A stretch of 64,000 nt of DNA, from contig NZ_JADBDS010000001.1 of assembly GCF_014873705.1 (NCBI RefSeq), positions 868,001-932,000 on the forward strand, in the 5' to 3' direction. The translations under genes and the position numbers were made by a program. This DNA comes from Mycobacterium sp. OAS707 (GTDB lineage: Bacteria > Actinomycetota > Actinomycetes > Mycobacteriales > Mycobacteriaceae). The notes below the pieces were generated by a model, which made no database searches, was not told the origin of the DNA, and was given only the letters and a program-made list of their open reading frames with translations. This document shows positions 1 through 7,395 of this stretch, in pieces (within the stretch, counting starts at the first letter, position 1; the number at the start of each line of letters is the position of its first letter).

Positions 1-1473
1 GGCAAAGACGCTCGGGTCGGCGTCTTGATGACCAACCGGCCCGAGTGGATTTCCGCCTTCTTCGGGATCTCGCTCGCCGGCGGCGTCGCTGTCACACTCA
101 GCACGTTCTCGACGGCGACCGAACTCGAGTACTTGCTCACCGCGTCAAGTGTCGCCGTGCTGTTGTTCGAGCGGCAGGTGCTCAAGACGGACTTTGCGGC
201 AGTGTTGTCCGAGATTGCCCCCGAAATCAGCACGTCCGCGCCCGGCACGCTGCAATCGGAGAAGTTTCCGTTCCTTCGTTACCTGGCAGCCTTCGGCGAT
301 GCGACCCCTGGCATCGACACATGGGACGCCTTCGTTGCTCGCGGCCGAAAAGAGCCGCACGAACTTATCCGCGCGACAGGCGAGGCAACGCGCCCCAGCG
401 ATGTCGGAGTGCTGTTTTTCTCATCCGGCACGACGAGCAAACCCAAAGGTATTCTCAGTGCACATCGCGGCGTCACCATACAGATGTGGCGCTTTCGGCG
501 AGTGTGTGAGTTCGAACCAGAGGACAACATCCGGTGCTGGTCGGCGAACGGTTACTTTTGGTCTGGCAATTTCGTGATGTCGCTTGGCGCAACGCTTGCG
601 GCGGGTGGGTGCCTGGTTCTGCAGTCGACGTTCGATGCGATTGAAGCGCTCGAGTTGATGGCTGCCGAACGAGTCAATTATCCGTTCGCGTGGCCGCACC
701 AGTGGGCTCAAGTCGAGGCCGCACCTAATTGGTTGACGGTCGACCTCAGCAGCATGAAGTTCGCTGACGTCAAGACACCAATAGCCCGCCATCCGACGGT
801 CTCTCACGAATGGCATCTCCCCGATCACGCCTACGGTAACACCGAAACCTTCACTATCTCAACTATTTTCGAGCTGAACGCATCACAAGAGGTGCATGCC
901 GACAGTTGGGGTTTACCCTTGCCCGGGGTAACCCTCAAGATCGTCGATCCGATCACCGACGTGGTGCTTGCGCGTGGTGAAAGAGGGGAGATCTGTGTCA
1001 AGGGCCCCACTTTGATGCTGGGCTACCTCGGCGTCCCGTTGGACGAGACGCTGGATTCGGAAGGGTTCTTTCATACCGGTGACAACGGTTATCTCGATGA
1101 CGCCGGCCGCTTGTATTGGGAAGGCAGGCTGTCGGACGTCATCAAAACAGGCGGAGCGAATGTTTCACCGCTAGAGGTCGACGATGCACTCTCGAAGCAC
1201 CCTGGTGTGAAGGTGACCAAAACGGTTGGCGTGCCGCATGACACGCTTGGCGAGATCGTCGTTGCCTGCGTCGTGCCGCGCGAAGGCACAAACTTGGAAC
1301 CGGAGGCGATTCGCGAATACTTGCGTGCCCGGCTGGCGAGCTACAAGGTGCCCCGCCGCGTGCTGTTCTTCGACGACGCCGACATCACGCTCACCGGCAG
1401 CGACAAAATCAAGGCAAGTGATCTGCGCGATCTGGCCATGCTGAGGTTATCCGAATCCGTTACAGAGCAATGA
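1..1473 (+). CDS. AMP-dependent acyl-CoA synthetase (5' partial)
   Basis: Adenylate-forming enzyme that would activate a carboxylic acid to its CoA thioester by way of an acyl-AMP. The reading frame is open at base 1, so the N-terminus lies outside the window; 490 residues are visible. The adenylation P-loop SSGTTSKPKG is encoded near 420-450. The hinge and A8 region (GYLDDAGRLYWEGRLSDVIK) lies at about 1087-1145. A C-terminal KxxKxxxL-like stretch (SDKIKASDL) carries the probable catalytic lysine. The gene stops 16 bp before the convergent TetR gene. Substrate cannot be read from sequence; the catabolic neighbours suggest a fatty, steroid-side-chain or terpenoid acid. Family assignment is firm, substrate is inference. 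Confidence 0.93.
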   Translation, partial: GKDARVGVLMTNRPEWISAFFGISLAGGVAVTLSTFSTATELEYLLTASSVAVLLFERQVLKTDFAAVLSEIAPEISTSAPGTLQSEKFPFLRYLAAFGDATPGIDTWDAFVARGRKEPHELIRATGEATRPSDVGVLFFSSGTTSKPKGILSAHRGVTIQMWRFRRVCEFEPEDNIRCWSANGYFWSGNFVMSLGATLAAGGCLVLQSTFDAIEALELMAAERVNYPFAWPHQWAQVEAAPNWLTVDLSSMKFADVKTPIARHPTVSHEWHLPDHAYGNTETFTISTIFELNASQEVHADSWGLPLPGVTLKIVDPITDVVLARGERGEICVKGPTLMLGYLGVPLDETLDSEGFFHTGDNGYLDDAGRLYWEGRLSDVIKTGGANVSPLEVDDALSKHPGVKVTKTVGVPHDTLGEIVVACVVPREGTNLEPEAIREYLRARLASYKVPRRVLFFDDADITLTGSDKIKASDLRDLAMLRLSESVTEQ

Positions 1474-1489
1474 CTTACACGCCGGGCTA

Positions 1490-2227
1490 TCAGTCGCTGG
1501 TTGACGACTTCCCAACCGGTCCATGGTCCCCGCGCACAGCCGCCGACGGCATGATCGCCTGACGACACCAGGACCAAACAACGTCCTCAGTGAGGCTGGC
1601 GCCCTCCATCCCCTCATGCAACGCGTTGAATTGGCCGAAAGATGTCAGCGTGTAGCCCAACAGAGAAGTCAACTGCGGCAGCGTGAGATCGTTTCGAATC
1701 AAGCCAGCTTCCGAGCAGGCAGTCAGGATCTCCGTCAGCAGCTTCCGGTGCGGCTCCCATACTTTGGCGAATGCCTCTGGATTATCCAACTCGAGGCTCA
1801 GGTTGTAGATCAAAACCAAACGGCCGCCTACTGCTTTCGATGCGCCCGGGCGCGACAAGACACCTCGGCACCACGCCTCCAGCTGCCCCATCGGGTCCTC
1901 AGCGGCCTCGACCTGGGTCCTGATTGCCTCGGTGTACTTCGAAGTGACGTCTTCATACAGCGCCAGCAACAGCTCGTCCTTGCCGGCGAAGTGCTGATAG
2001 AACGTTCGCAGGCTGAGGTTTGCTCGATCGGCGAGTGCCTGCAAGGTGAAATTGCCCGGCCCCGACTCCTGGACAAGCTCGAGTGCGGTCGCCATGAACT
2101 GGGTACTGCGCTCAACGGCCCGCGCCCGCGCCTCGCCGAGCCGACGCTCGACTGCCCGCTCTTGCCAAGTACTACCCGCTACGCCGTTTGGACCCGACGC
2201 CCAGTTGGGTGTGTCCCCCGTTTTCAT
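1490..2227 (-). CDS. TetR/AcrR-family transcriptional regulator
   Basis: DNA-binding repressor type protein of 245 aa. The N-terminal helix-turn-helix is clear: FTLQALADRANLSLRTFYQH followed by FAGKDELLLALYED, the usual TetR recognition helix and start of helix 4. The C-terminal half is a helical ligand-binding domain without family-specific features. The frame is open upstream to 2383, but that part is low-complexity and unlike TetR proteins, so I take the ATG at 2227 (MKTGDTPNW). Two perfect inverted repeats lie 86-140 bp upstream and are good candidates for its own operators. It probably controls itself and the divergent ferredoxin/reductase genes; its ligand is unknown. Confidence 0.85.
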   Translation of the reverse strand: MKTGDTPNWASGPNGVAGSTWQERAVERRLGEARARAVERSTQFMATALELVQESGPGNFTLQALADRANLSLRTFYQHFAGKDELLLALYEDVTSKYTEAIRTQVEAAEDPMGQLEAWCRGVLSRPGASKAVGGRLVLIYNLSLELDNPEAFAKVWEPHRKLLTEILTACSEAGLIRNDLTLPQLTSLLGYTLTSFGQFNALHEGMEGASLTEDVVWSWCRQAIMPSAAVRGDHGPVGKSSTSD

Positions 2228-2312
2228 CGGCGACCATCCCCAGCGAGTGCATGACCGGATCGCCACTGCGAAATGCCGCGACAACGTATGCGGCCGCGGG
2301 GATATGCGACTA

Positions 2313-2330
2313 GTGGCGGCATACCGCCAC
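2313..2330. promoter_or_regulatory. Perfect inverted repeat, candidate operator 1
   Basis: Seven-base perfect inverted repeat GTGGCGG-cata-CCGCCAC in the TetR/ferredoxin intergenic region. No T-tract follows, so it is more likely a protein-binding site than a terminator. Assignment to the neighbouring TetR protein is inference. Confidence 0.5.
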
Positions 2331-2350
2331 CATATCGGCATCGCGCGACT

Positions 2351-2367
2351 GATCCGATGTTCGGATC
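2351..2367. promoter_or_regulatory. Perfect 17-bp palindrome, candidate operator 2
   Basis: GATCCGA-tgt-TCGGATC is a perfect seven-base inverted repeat with a 3-nt spacer, the size and shape of many TetR-family operators. Its centre lies 37 bp (about 3.5 helical turns) from the centre of the first repeat. Likely bound by the TetR protein encoded at 1490-2227; this is inference. Confidence 0.55.
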
Positions 2368-2646
2368 GCCATCCGCCCGACAAGCACTATCGCCACCGCC
2401 CCAAGGACATCTCAAGTGAGAAGATGACTCTCTGAAATAGACTACTCGGTTCTTCTAATCAAGAAAAGTGTATTTGCATTTCAGTAGTACAGCCATTGGC
2501 ATCAACCTGCTAAGCTCCATAGGCGTACCGGCGCAAGTGGTGGCTGGGCGTGCAGTCGTCTGTCACTCGCCGATGCACACCAATCATCGCGGGCTGCTGA
2601 TGCGGCTGATCACGCGCCGCGAAGCGGATGCAGCAGAGGACAACAC

Positions 2647-2841
2647 ATGAAGGTCACCGTCGACGAGGACCGCTGCGCCGGCCACGGCATGTGCCTGACG
2701 CTGTGTCCGAAGGTTTTCGAGATGACCGATGACGGCTGGGCGGTCGCGGACCCGGGTGAAGTGCCCGCGGCTGTGGAGAGCGCGGTTACGGACGCCATCG
2801 CGAACTGTCCCGAACAAGCAATCACTGAAATACTCCCCTAG
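2647..2841 (+). CDS. Ferredoxin, P450-associated [3Fe-4S] type
   Basis: Small 64-residue acidic ferredoxin that would pass electrons to cytochromes P450. Cys10, Cys16 and Cys54 match the three ligands of a [3Fe-4S] cluster. The position of the usual second cysteine of a 4Fe cluster is His13 (CAGHGMC), a substitution typical of mycobacterial and streptomycete P450 ferredoxins; Cys20 lies in the LCP turn. The start is supported by AGAGGA upstream. It lies 18 bp before the AcuI-like gene and close to three P450 genes. No ferredoxin reductase gene is in the window, so its electron donor must be encoded elsewhere. Confidence 0.9.
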   Translation: MKVTVDEDRCAGHGMCLTLCPKVFEMTDDGWAVADPGEVPAAVESAVTDAIANCPEQAITEILP

Positions 2842-2859
2842 AGGAAAGGGCAACTGTTC

Positions 2860-3867
2860 ATGAGTTCCTCAGACAGATTCACGGCATTGGTTGCCCGCCA
2901 GGACGATGACGGCATCACGACGGCGGTCGAGACATTGGGAAGTTCTGACCTCCCGCCCGGGGAGGTCACCATCCGGGTGCACTATTCGAGTGTCAACTAC
3001 AAAGACGCGCTAGTGCTGACGCCGAAAGGCGGTGTCGTGCGCAACTATCCGATCGTGCCGGGCATCGACCTCACCGGCGAGGTCGTATCGTCGGAAGCCG
3101 ACGAATTCGCGGTCGGCGAGTTGGTATTGGCGCACGGCTACGAGATTGGCACGGGCAGGCATGGTGGCTATGCGGAATATGCACGGGTGCCCGCGAATTG
3201 GGTTGTTAAGCTCGGCTCCCTGAGTCCGCATGAGGGAGCCGCCATCGGCACCGCAGGCTTCACCGCCGCGATGAGCGTGCAGGCACTGCGGCGGCACGGC
3301 ATCACGCCGGAGGACGGACCGATCGTGGTGACAGGCGCGACGGGCGGAGTGGGCTCGGTGAGCGTCGATCTCTTGGCTGCAGCGGGTTACGAGGTGGTGG
3401 CCTCGACGGGAAAGCCGGAGGCGGAAGCACGTCTGAAGGCATTGGGCGCAACGGAGGTCATTGGCCGGTTACCCGAGGACCCGGACGCGAAGCCGCGACC
3501 ACTGGGCAAGACACGATGGGCAGGAGCAATTGACTGCGTCGGCGGGGCCACGCTGGCCGACGTGCTGAGCACCATCCGTTACGGCGGTGCAGTGGCGGCC
3601 AGCGGGCTCACCGGAGGCGCGGGCTTGCAGACAACCGTGATGCCCTTCATCCTGCGGGGTGTCTCCCTGCTCGGCATCGACTCGGTACAAATGCCCATTG
3701 GACCGCGCCGCGCACTATGGGAGCAACTGGGCAGTTCGCTTCGCCCACAACACATCTCGGATGTGCTGCATGATGTCGATGCCAAAGACGTTGTCGGGGT
3801 GCTCGATGAAGTTCGCGCGGGCCGATACTCCGGGCGCGCGGTGGTGCGCATCGCCGACGGTTTCTAG
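2860..3867 (+). CDS. AcuI/YhdH-type NADPH-dependent enoyl (acrylyl-CoA) reductase, MDR family
   Basis: Zinc-independent medium-chain dehydrogenase/reductase of 335 aa. The N-terminal GroES-like domain contains YSSVNYKDALV (about 42-52), typical of the AcuI/YhdH quinone-oxidoreductase branch. The nucleotide-binding motif is GATGGVGSVSVDLL (159-172). No structural or catalytic zinc-site cysteines are present, which fits the branch. Characterised relatives reduce acrylyl-CoA to propionyl-CoA with NADPH; here another short enoyl-CoA is equally possible. It is spaced 18 bp behind the ferredoxin and probably cotranscribed. Its stop codon shares CTAG with the end of a CoA-transferase remnant on the other strand. 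Confidence 0.85.
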   Translation: MSSSDRFTALVARQDDDGITTAVETLGSSDLPPGEVTIRVHYSSVNYKDALVLTPKGGVVRNYPIVPGIDLTGEVVSSEADEFAVGELVLAHGYEIGTGRHGGYAEYARVPANWVVKLGSLSPHEGAAIGTAGFTAAMSVQALRRHGITPEDGPIVVTGATGGVGSVSVDLLAAAGYEVVASTGKPEAEARLKALGATEVIGRLPEDPDAKPRPLGKTRWAGAIDCVGGATLADVLSTIRYGGAVAASGLTGGAGLQTTVMPFILRGVSLLGIDSVQMPIGPRRALWEQLGSSLRPQHISDVLHDVDAKDVVGVLDEVRAGRYSGRAVVRIADGF

Positions 3868-4112
3868 CCGCACGGTGGTTTGACACGTGATGGTGATCCG
3901 ATTGCACCCGACGAACGAAGCCGCTCGATTCCGGCCGCGTCGTAGCCCGACAGGGCGCCAAGTAACTCTTCCGTGTGCTGTCCAACGTGCGGCCCGGGTG
4001 GCGGCGCGAAGAGCTCGTCCGGCTTGGTCTTAATGCATATCACTTGATACTTCGACGCGTCGGTTCGCGATGCGCTATACCGTTGGCGGCGAACTGATAT
4101 GAGCGATCCTAC
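3864..4112 (-). pseudogene. 3' remnant of a CaiB/BaiF-family CoA-transferase
   Basis: Reading leftward, the frame directly after the P450 stop codon runs without interruption to a TAG at 3864-3866. Its last part reads GPHVGQHTEELLGALSGYDA followed by AGIERLRSSGAI. That is the C-terminal signature of family III CoA-transferases (CaiB/BaiF), where a G(Q/E)HT..VL..LGYD..I..L...G(V/I)I ending is common. No start codon, no ribosome-binding site and no catalytic domain remain, so this is a gene tail left by a deletion. It lies exactly in frame with the upstream P450, so only one stop codon separates the two. Family assignment is by recognition of the C-terminal motif. Confidence 0.75.
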
Positions 4113-5339
4113 TCACTGGGCGACGCGGGCACCCGGGGTGAAATTGACGGGCAGGGCCCGGTAGCCGCGAGTGACCGAGTTCCCCTGGAAGTCGACTTCC
4201 GACTCCGGGCCGATGGCGTAGTCGGGCATCCGATTCAGAACCTGTTCGACACCCACTCGGAACTCGAGTCGGGCGAGATTGGACCCCAGACAGCGATGGA
4301 CGCCGACTCCGAACCCGAGGTGCCGATTTGCCTGTCGATCGATGATGCACTTGTTCGGCTCGTCGAACTCGCGCGCGTCGCGGTTGGCGGCCGCATAGTT
4401 CAAGACGACCGTCTGGCCAGGACAGAACTGGTGGCCGCTGAGTTCGACCTCGCGGGTGACTGCGCGGTTCAAGCCGTGGATCGATCCGGCGAACCGGATG
4501 AATTCCTCGATCGCCCTGGGCATCAACGCAGGGTCGCTGACCAACCGGTCACACTCCGCAGCATTGGTACCCAGGTAGAAGAAGGCGAAAGACATTGCGC
4601 TGGAGGTTGTTTCGAGCCCGGCCTGCACCAGTAATATCACGTTCGCGACCACGTCGTCGAATCTCAGCTTCTCACCGTCGATCTCGGCATCGAGCAACAC
4701 ACTGATGAGGTCGTCACGCGGCGGTTCATCGCGACGCCTGTCGATCTCAGCGCGTACGCGCTGGTACAGATCGTTCATTGCCGCCTGTCGGACCTCTTCA
4801 CTCTCACCGTTGATCGTGACGTCCGTCGTCTCGATGTACAACGCCACGTCTTCGACGGGCATGCCGAGCAGATACCTGAAAAACACGATCCCGGGCTGCC
4901 GCCACGCCACGTGGGCGAGGTCGCCGCGCCCCGACTCGATGAAGTCGTCGATCAGATCATCGGTGACCGTGCGCACCTGAGGTTCCAACTGCTTCATCCG
5001 CCCCGGGGAGAAATACGGGTTCAGAATCTTGCGAAGCTGCTGTTGCCGAGGCGGATCGATGGTAATGACGATGTCGCCGAACCACATGAGGGAGCCATCT
5101 GGATCCACGGGCTTGCTGGAGAAGCTTTGCCAATCACGAGCGACCTCAAAACAGTCGTCGTACCGGGTAGCGACCCACGCGCCGCCCGGCGTGGGTCCCA
5201 CGAATGGGGAATCCTGATGACAGAACGGCGCGTATTCCCGCATCACCTCGTAGACCTCGTAGAGGTATTCCGGGTCGTTGAAATCGTCGTGTCGAAGGTC
5301 GAGGTTACGGGCGTGCTCCTCCGGGGATTTGCTCACCAT
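4113..5339 (-). CDS. Cytochrome P450
   Basis: Soluble bacterial-type P450 of 408 aa, a mono-oxygenase fed by ferredoxin. The heme-binding loop FGVGVHRCLG places the thiolate ligand at Cys350. The I-helix oxygen-activation motif is AGLETTSSA, with Glu in place of the more common Asp. The K-helix ExxR is EEFIR. The start ATG at 5339 is preceded by AAAGGA. It is the last intact gene of the long leftward run, 16 bp behind the F420-type reductase, and is followed by a CoA-transferase remnant. Substrate is not deducible; a terpenoid or steroid-like compound is a guess from context. Confidence 0.93.
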   Translation of the reverse strand: MVSKSPEEHARNLDLRHDDFNDPEYLYEVYEVMREYAPFCHQDSPFVGPTPGGAWVATRYDDCFEVARDWQSFSSKPVDPDGSLMWFGDIVITIDPPRQQQLRKILNPYFSPGRMKQLEPQVRTVTDDLIDDFIESGRGDLAHVAWRQPGIVFFRYLLGMPVEDVALYIETTDVTINGESEEVRQAAMNDLYQRVRAEIDRRRDEPPRDDLISVLLDAEIDGEKLRFDDVVANVILLVQAGLETTSSAMSFAFFYLGTNAAECDRLVSDPALMPRAIEEFIRFAGSIHGLNRAVTREVELSGHQFCPGQTVVLNYAAANRDAREFDEPNKCIIDRQANRHLGFGVGVHRCLGSNLARLEFRVGVEQVLNRMPDYAIGPESEVDFQGNSVTRGYRALPVNFTPGARVAQ

Positions 5340-5355
5340 GGCTAGTCCTTTCCAA

Positions 5356-5784
5356 CTAAGCGGTTTTCGTCAGGACCAATGCAGCTTCGTTGTAGGGGAA
5401 CAAGCGATAAAACAGCCGGGGCACCGGCATGACGAGCGGTGCGGCAACAGCCTTCTCGACGATCTGAGGGTTGGTCAACGTGACTGCCTTGCCCGCCTTG
5501 TGCAGTACTGTCGGTCCTCCCGCAAATATGTTCTTGAGCCAGTCGGTTTCCGGCCCGTAGCCGATCAGGATGACGAACCCGTTCTTGGTCCGGAACACCA
5601 GGAGGGGACTTCGATATCGTCTGCCGGACTTGCGTCCGGTGTGTTCGAGTGTGCCCAAGCACGGAAGCCACGGCGTAAGCGAGCGAGCCACGGGATTGGT
5701 GACTCGACGATTGAAGTTTGCGACAGCACGAGGTACGCGCATGAATGTCCCTCTCCAATTGCCAAATCTATTCAATCCGAACAC
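5356..5784 (-). CDS. F420-dependent nitroreductase/quinone reductase family (DDN-like) protein
   Basis: 142-residue protein with the hallmark LEHTGRKSGRRYRSPLLV, the core of the deazaflavin (F420) dependent nitroreductase family that includes mycobacterial Ddn. These small split-barrel proteins reduce quinones or nitro compounds with F420H2. The predicted start is a GTG at 5784 with only a weak ribosome-binding site; a slightly later start is possible. It sits between an epimerase gene (27 bp upstream) and a P450 gene (16 bp downstream) and is probably cotranscribed with them. Family is clear; the physiological substrate is unknown. Confidence 0.82.
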   Translation of the reverse strand: MFGLNRFGNWRGTFMRVPRAVANFNRRVTNPVARSLTPWLPCLGTLEHTGRKSGRRYRSPLLVFRTKNGFVILIGYGPETDWLKNIFAGGPTVLHKAGKAVTLTNPQIVEKAVAAPLVMPVPRLFYRLFPYNEAALVLTKTA

Positions 5785-5811
5785 TTCACGGCGCGAAGAA
5801 TGGGGTCGGGA

Positions 5812-6882
5812 TCACACTCGAGGCCGATCCCACAAGGGCTCGCCCAGCTTGGTGCGTATCTTTCCCCATGGATCCGCGTACTGACCCGGTGCGTTCCGAT
5901 AGGGCGACTGTAGCCCCATGACCAGTCGCACGAGCGGGGCGACGAGCCGGCCCGGATAGCGCAGCAAGCGGTATTTCTGCGCTAGTTCGGCTTGCAGGTC
6001 GGGCCACGAATGATTCTGAAACTGCAACGCCTCTTGGGCGCGAGTGGTGTCCATCCAGTCGGTGACGAACCAGTCGTCGTCGCTGGTCGGATCGCCGGGG
6101 CGGCCGGGCGGCATGGCTCCGGGTAGACCAAGAGCCGCAACGAGGCTCGAGGTGACTTCGGCGTAGGTCAGTCGGTGGGAATCGTCGCCGCCGATCAGCA
6201 GGATTTCGCGAGCAACGTCAGCGGTGGTTGCAGCAGCGAACGCCCATGCGACGTCGCGAACATCGACGGTCTGCACTCGGCCGTCGCTGGGCAGTGCGGC
6301 TTGAAAGTACATCGCGTCGGTGGTCACCGGGAGTGACCCCATGTCGGGGCTCAGCACTGCGCCCAGCCGCAGTACCACCCACTCGAGCGTCGATGATCGC
6401 ACGATCTCTTCGGCCTCGGACTTCTGGCCGCTGTAGACGTCGTAGGGCCGCATCGGGTCCTCCGCCGTCAGCGGAGCGGTGGTGCGGTGCGGATTTCGGG
6501 GACCCATCACGGTGATGCTCGACGCATGGACGAACCGTGGTGGCTTCGGTAGCCCCTCGACAACGCGGACAAGATGTGCAGTGGCATCAACGTTCACCCG
6601 TCGCGCAAGCTTGGGTATCGGATAGATCGCCGGTGCGATGACCGCCGCGAGATGCACGATCGCGTCCGGGGCGACGTCGGAAACGAGACGCTGCACTTGC
6701 GCGGAATCGGTCAGATCGACCCCCCGGAACTCGACGCCGCTCGGCAGTTTCGCGGCCGCCTTCCGGTTGGCGGGGGTGTCGAGATCCGTTGCCACCACCC
6801 GGCGACCGAGGTCAGCCAATCTGCGGACTGTCTGCGAGCCCACTAAACCCAAGCCGCCGGTGACGAGGACAGTGTCTGCCAT
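5812..6882 (-). CDS. NAD-dependent epimerase/dehydratase family (extended SDR)
   Basis: Extended short-chain dehydrogenase/reductase of 356 aa. The N-terminal Rossmann motif TGGLGLVGSQ and the acidic residue ending beta 2 (ATDLDTP) point to NAD binding. The catalytic pair appears as YSGQK. I choose the ATG at 6882 because GGGAGA lies 5-10 nt before it; an in-frame start at 6915 has no such site. It belongs to the leftward operon, 42 bp behind the epoxide-hydrolase-like gene. Relatives act on sugars, steroids or other secondary alcohols; sequence alone does not decide. Confidence 0.85.
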   Translation of the reverse strand: MADTVLVTGGLGLVGSQTVRRLADLGRRVVATDLDTPANRKAAAKLPSGVEFRGVDLTDSAQVQRLVSDVAPDAIVHLAAVIAPAIYPIPKLARRVNVDATAHLVRVVEGLPKPPRFVHASSITVMGPRNPHRTTAPLTAEDPMRPYDVYSGQKSEAEEIVRSSTLEWVVLRLGAVLSPDMGSLPVTTDAMYFQAALPSDGRVQTVDVRDVAWAFAAATTADVAREILLIGGDDSHRLTYAEVTSSLVAALGLPGAMPPGRPGDPTSDDDWFVTDWMDTTRAQEALQFQNHSWPDLQAELAQKYRLLRYPGRLVAPLVRLVMGLQSPYRNAPGQYADPWGKIRTKLGEPLWDRPRV

Positions 6883-6924
6883 GATTTCTCCCGGTGATGT
6901 CAGTCGCTTGTTCACAGATCGGGG

Positions 6925-7344
6925 TCATGTCCTGGGCGCTGCGGGAACCAGCTCGCTGATGTCTTCTCCTTGAAGGAGTTTGACGGTGAGGTTGACATCG
7001 AAATAGTCAGTCCATCGTGTGATCTTGCCGTCATCTCCGACCACGAAGGTTCCCATCACCGGAATTGCCGGCTTGGATCCATCGGGGGCTTGGATGTAGT
7101 CGAGGCGTTCGGTCAGCACGACTGAACCGTCACTGGCGATGTTGACGATCTCGAACGCATAGGCGTCTGGAAACATCGAGAACTGCGCGCCGATGTTCTC
7201 CACGATGGCGTCGACTCCGGTGAAGGCGGGCATACCGACGTTTTGGTAAACAGCGTCGTCGGCAAGCAGGGGACGCAGAGCTTCGGGATCGCGACGTTCC
7301 ATCAGGGCGCAGAACTCGCGGACCACGTCAACAGGATCAGACAC
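6925..7344 (-). CDS. Limonene-1,2-epoxide hydrolase-like protein (SnoaL/NTF2 fold)
   Basis: 139-residue protein of the cone-shaped NTF2-like fold. It keeps all residues of the limonene-epoxide-hydrolase active site in the expected order: Tyr33-x-Asn35 (VYQNVG), Arg80-x-Asp82 (ERLDY) and Asp113 (WTDYFD). In the family these activate water and open an epoxide without a covalent enzyme intermediate. This makes it a real epoxide hydrolase candidate, unlike the other SnoaL proteins in the window. The start is a GTG at 7344 with GGAGG upstream. Its place behind two P450 genes fits hydrolysis of a P450-made epoxide; the substrate is inference. Confidence 0.82.
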   Translation of the reverse strand: MSDPVDVVREFCALMERRDPEALRPLLADDAVYQNVGMPAFTGVDAIVENIGAQFSMFPDAYAFEIVNIASDGSVVLTERLDYIQAPDGSKPAIPVMGTFVVGDDGKITRWTDYFDVNLTVKLLQGEDISELVPAAPRT

Positions 7345-7395
7345 GGGAAACCTCCATTTCGGACGGAATTAGGCAACGCCACATGGTTATTGCGT

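Larger units (their letters stand above)
2228..2646. other. Divergent intergenic region with operator-like repeats
   Basis: This 419-bp stretch separates the TetR gene (leftward) from the ferredoxin gene (rightward). I see no convincing coding sequence or gene remnant in it. It holds the two perfect inverted repeats listed separately and, at 2453-2463, a short TTCT/AAGAA dyad. The ferredoxin Shine-Dalgarno (AGAGGA) sits just before 2647. Promoters for both directions should lie here, but no convincing -35/-10 pair stands out. Confidence 0.6.

Noticed and set aside
2468..2650. 60-codon frame before the ferredoxin gene
   Set aside because: No ribosome-binding site, no family resemblance, and it overlaps the ferredoxin start region.
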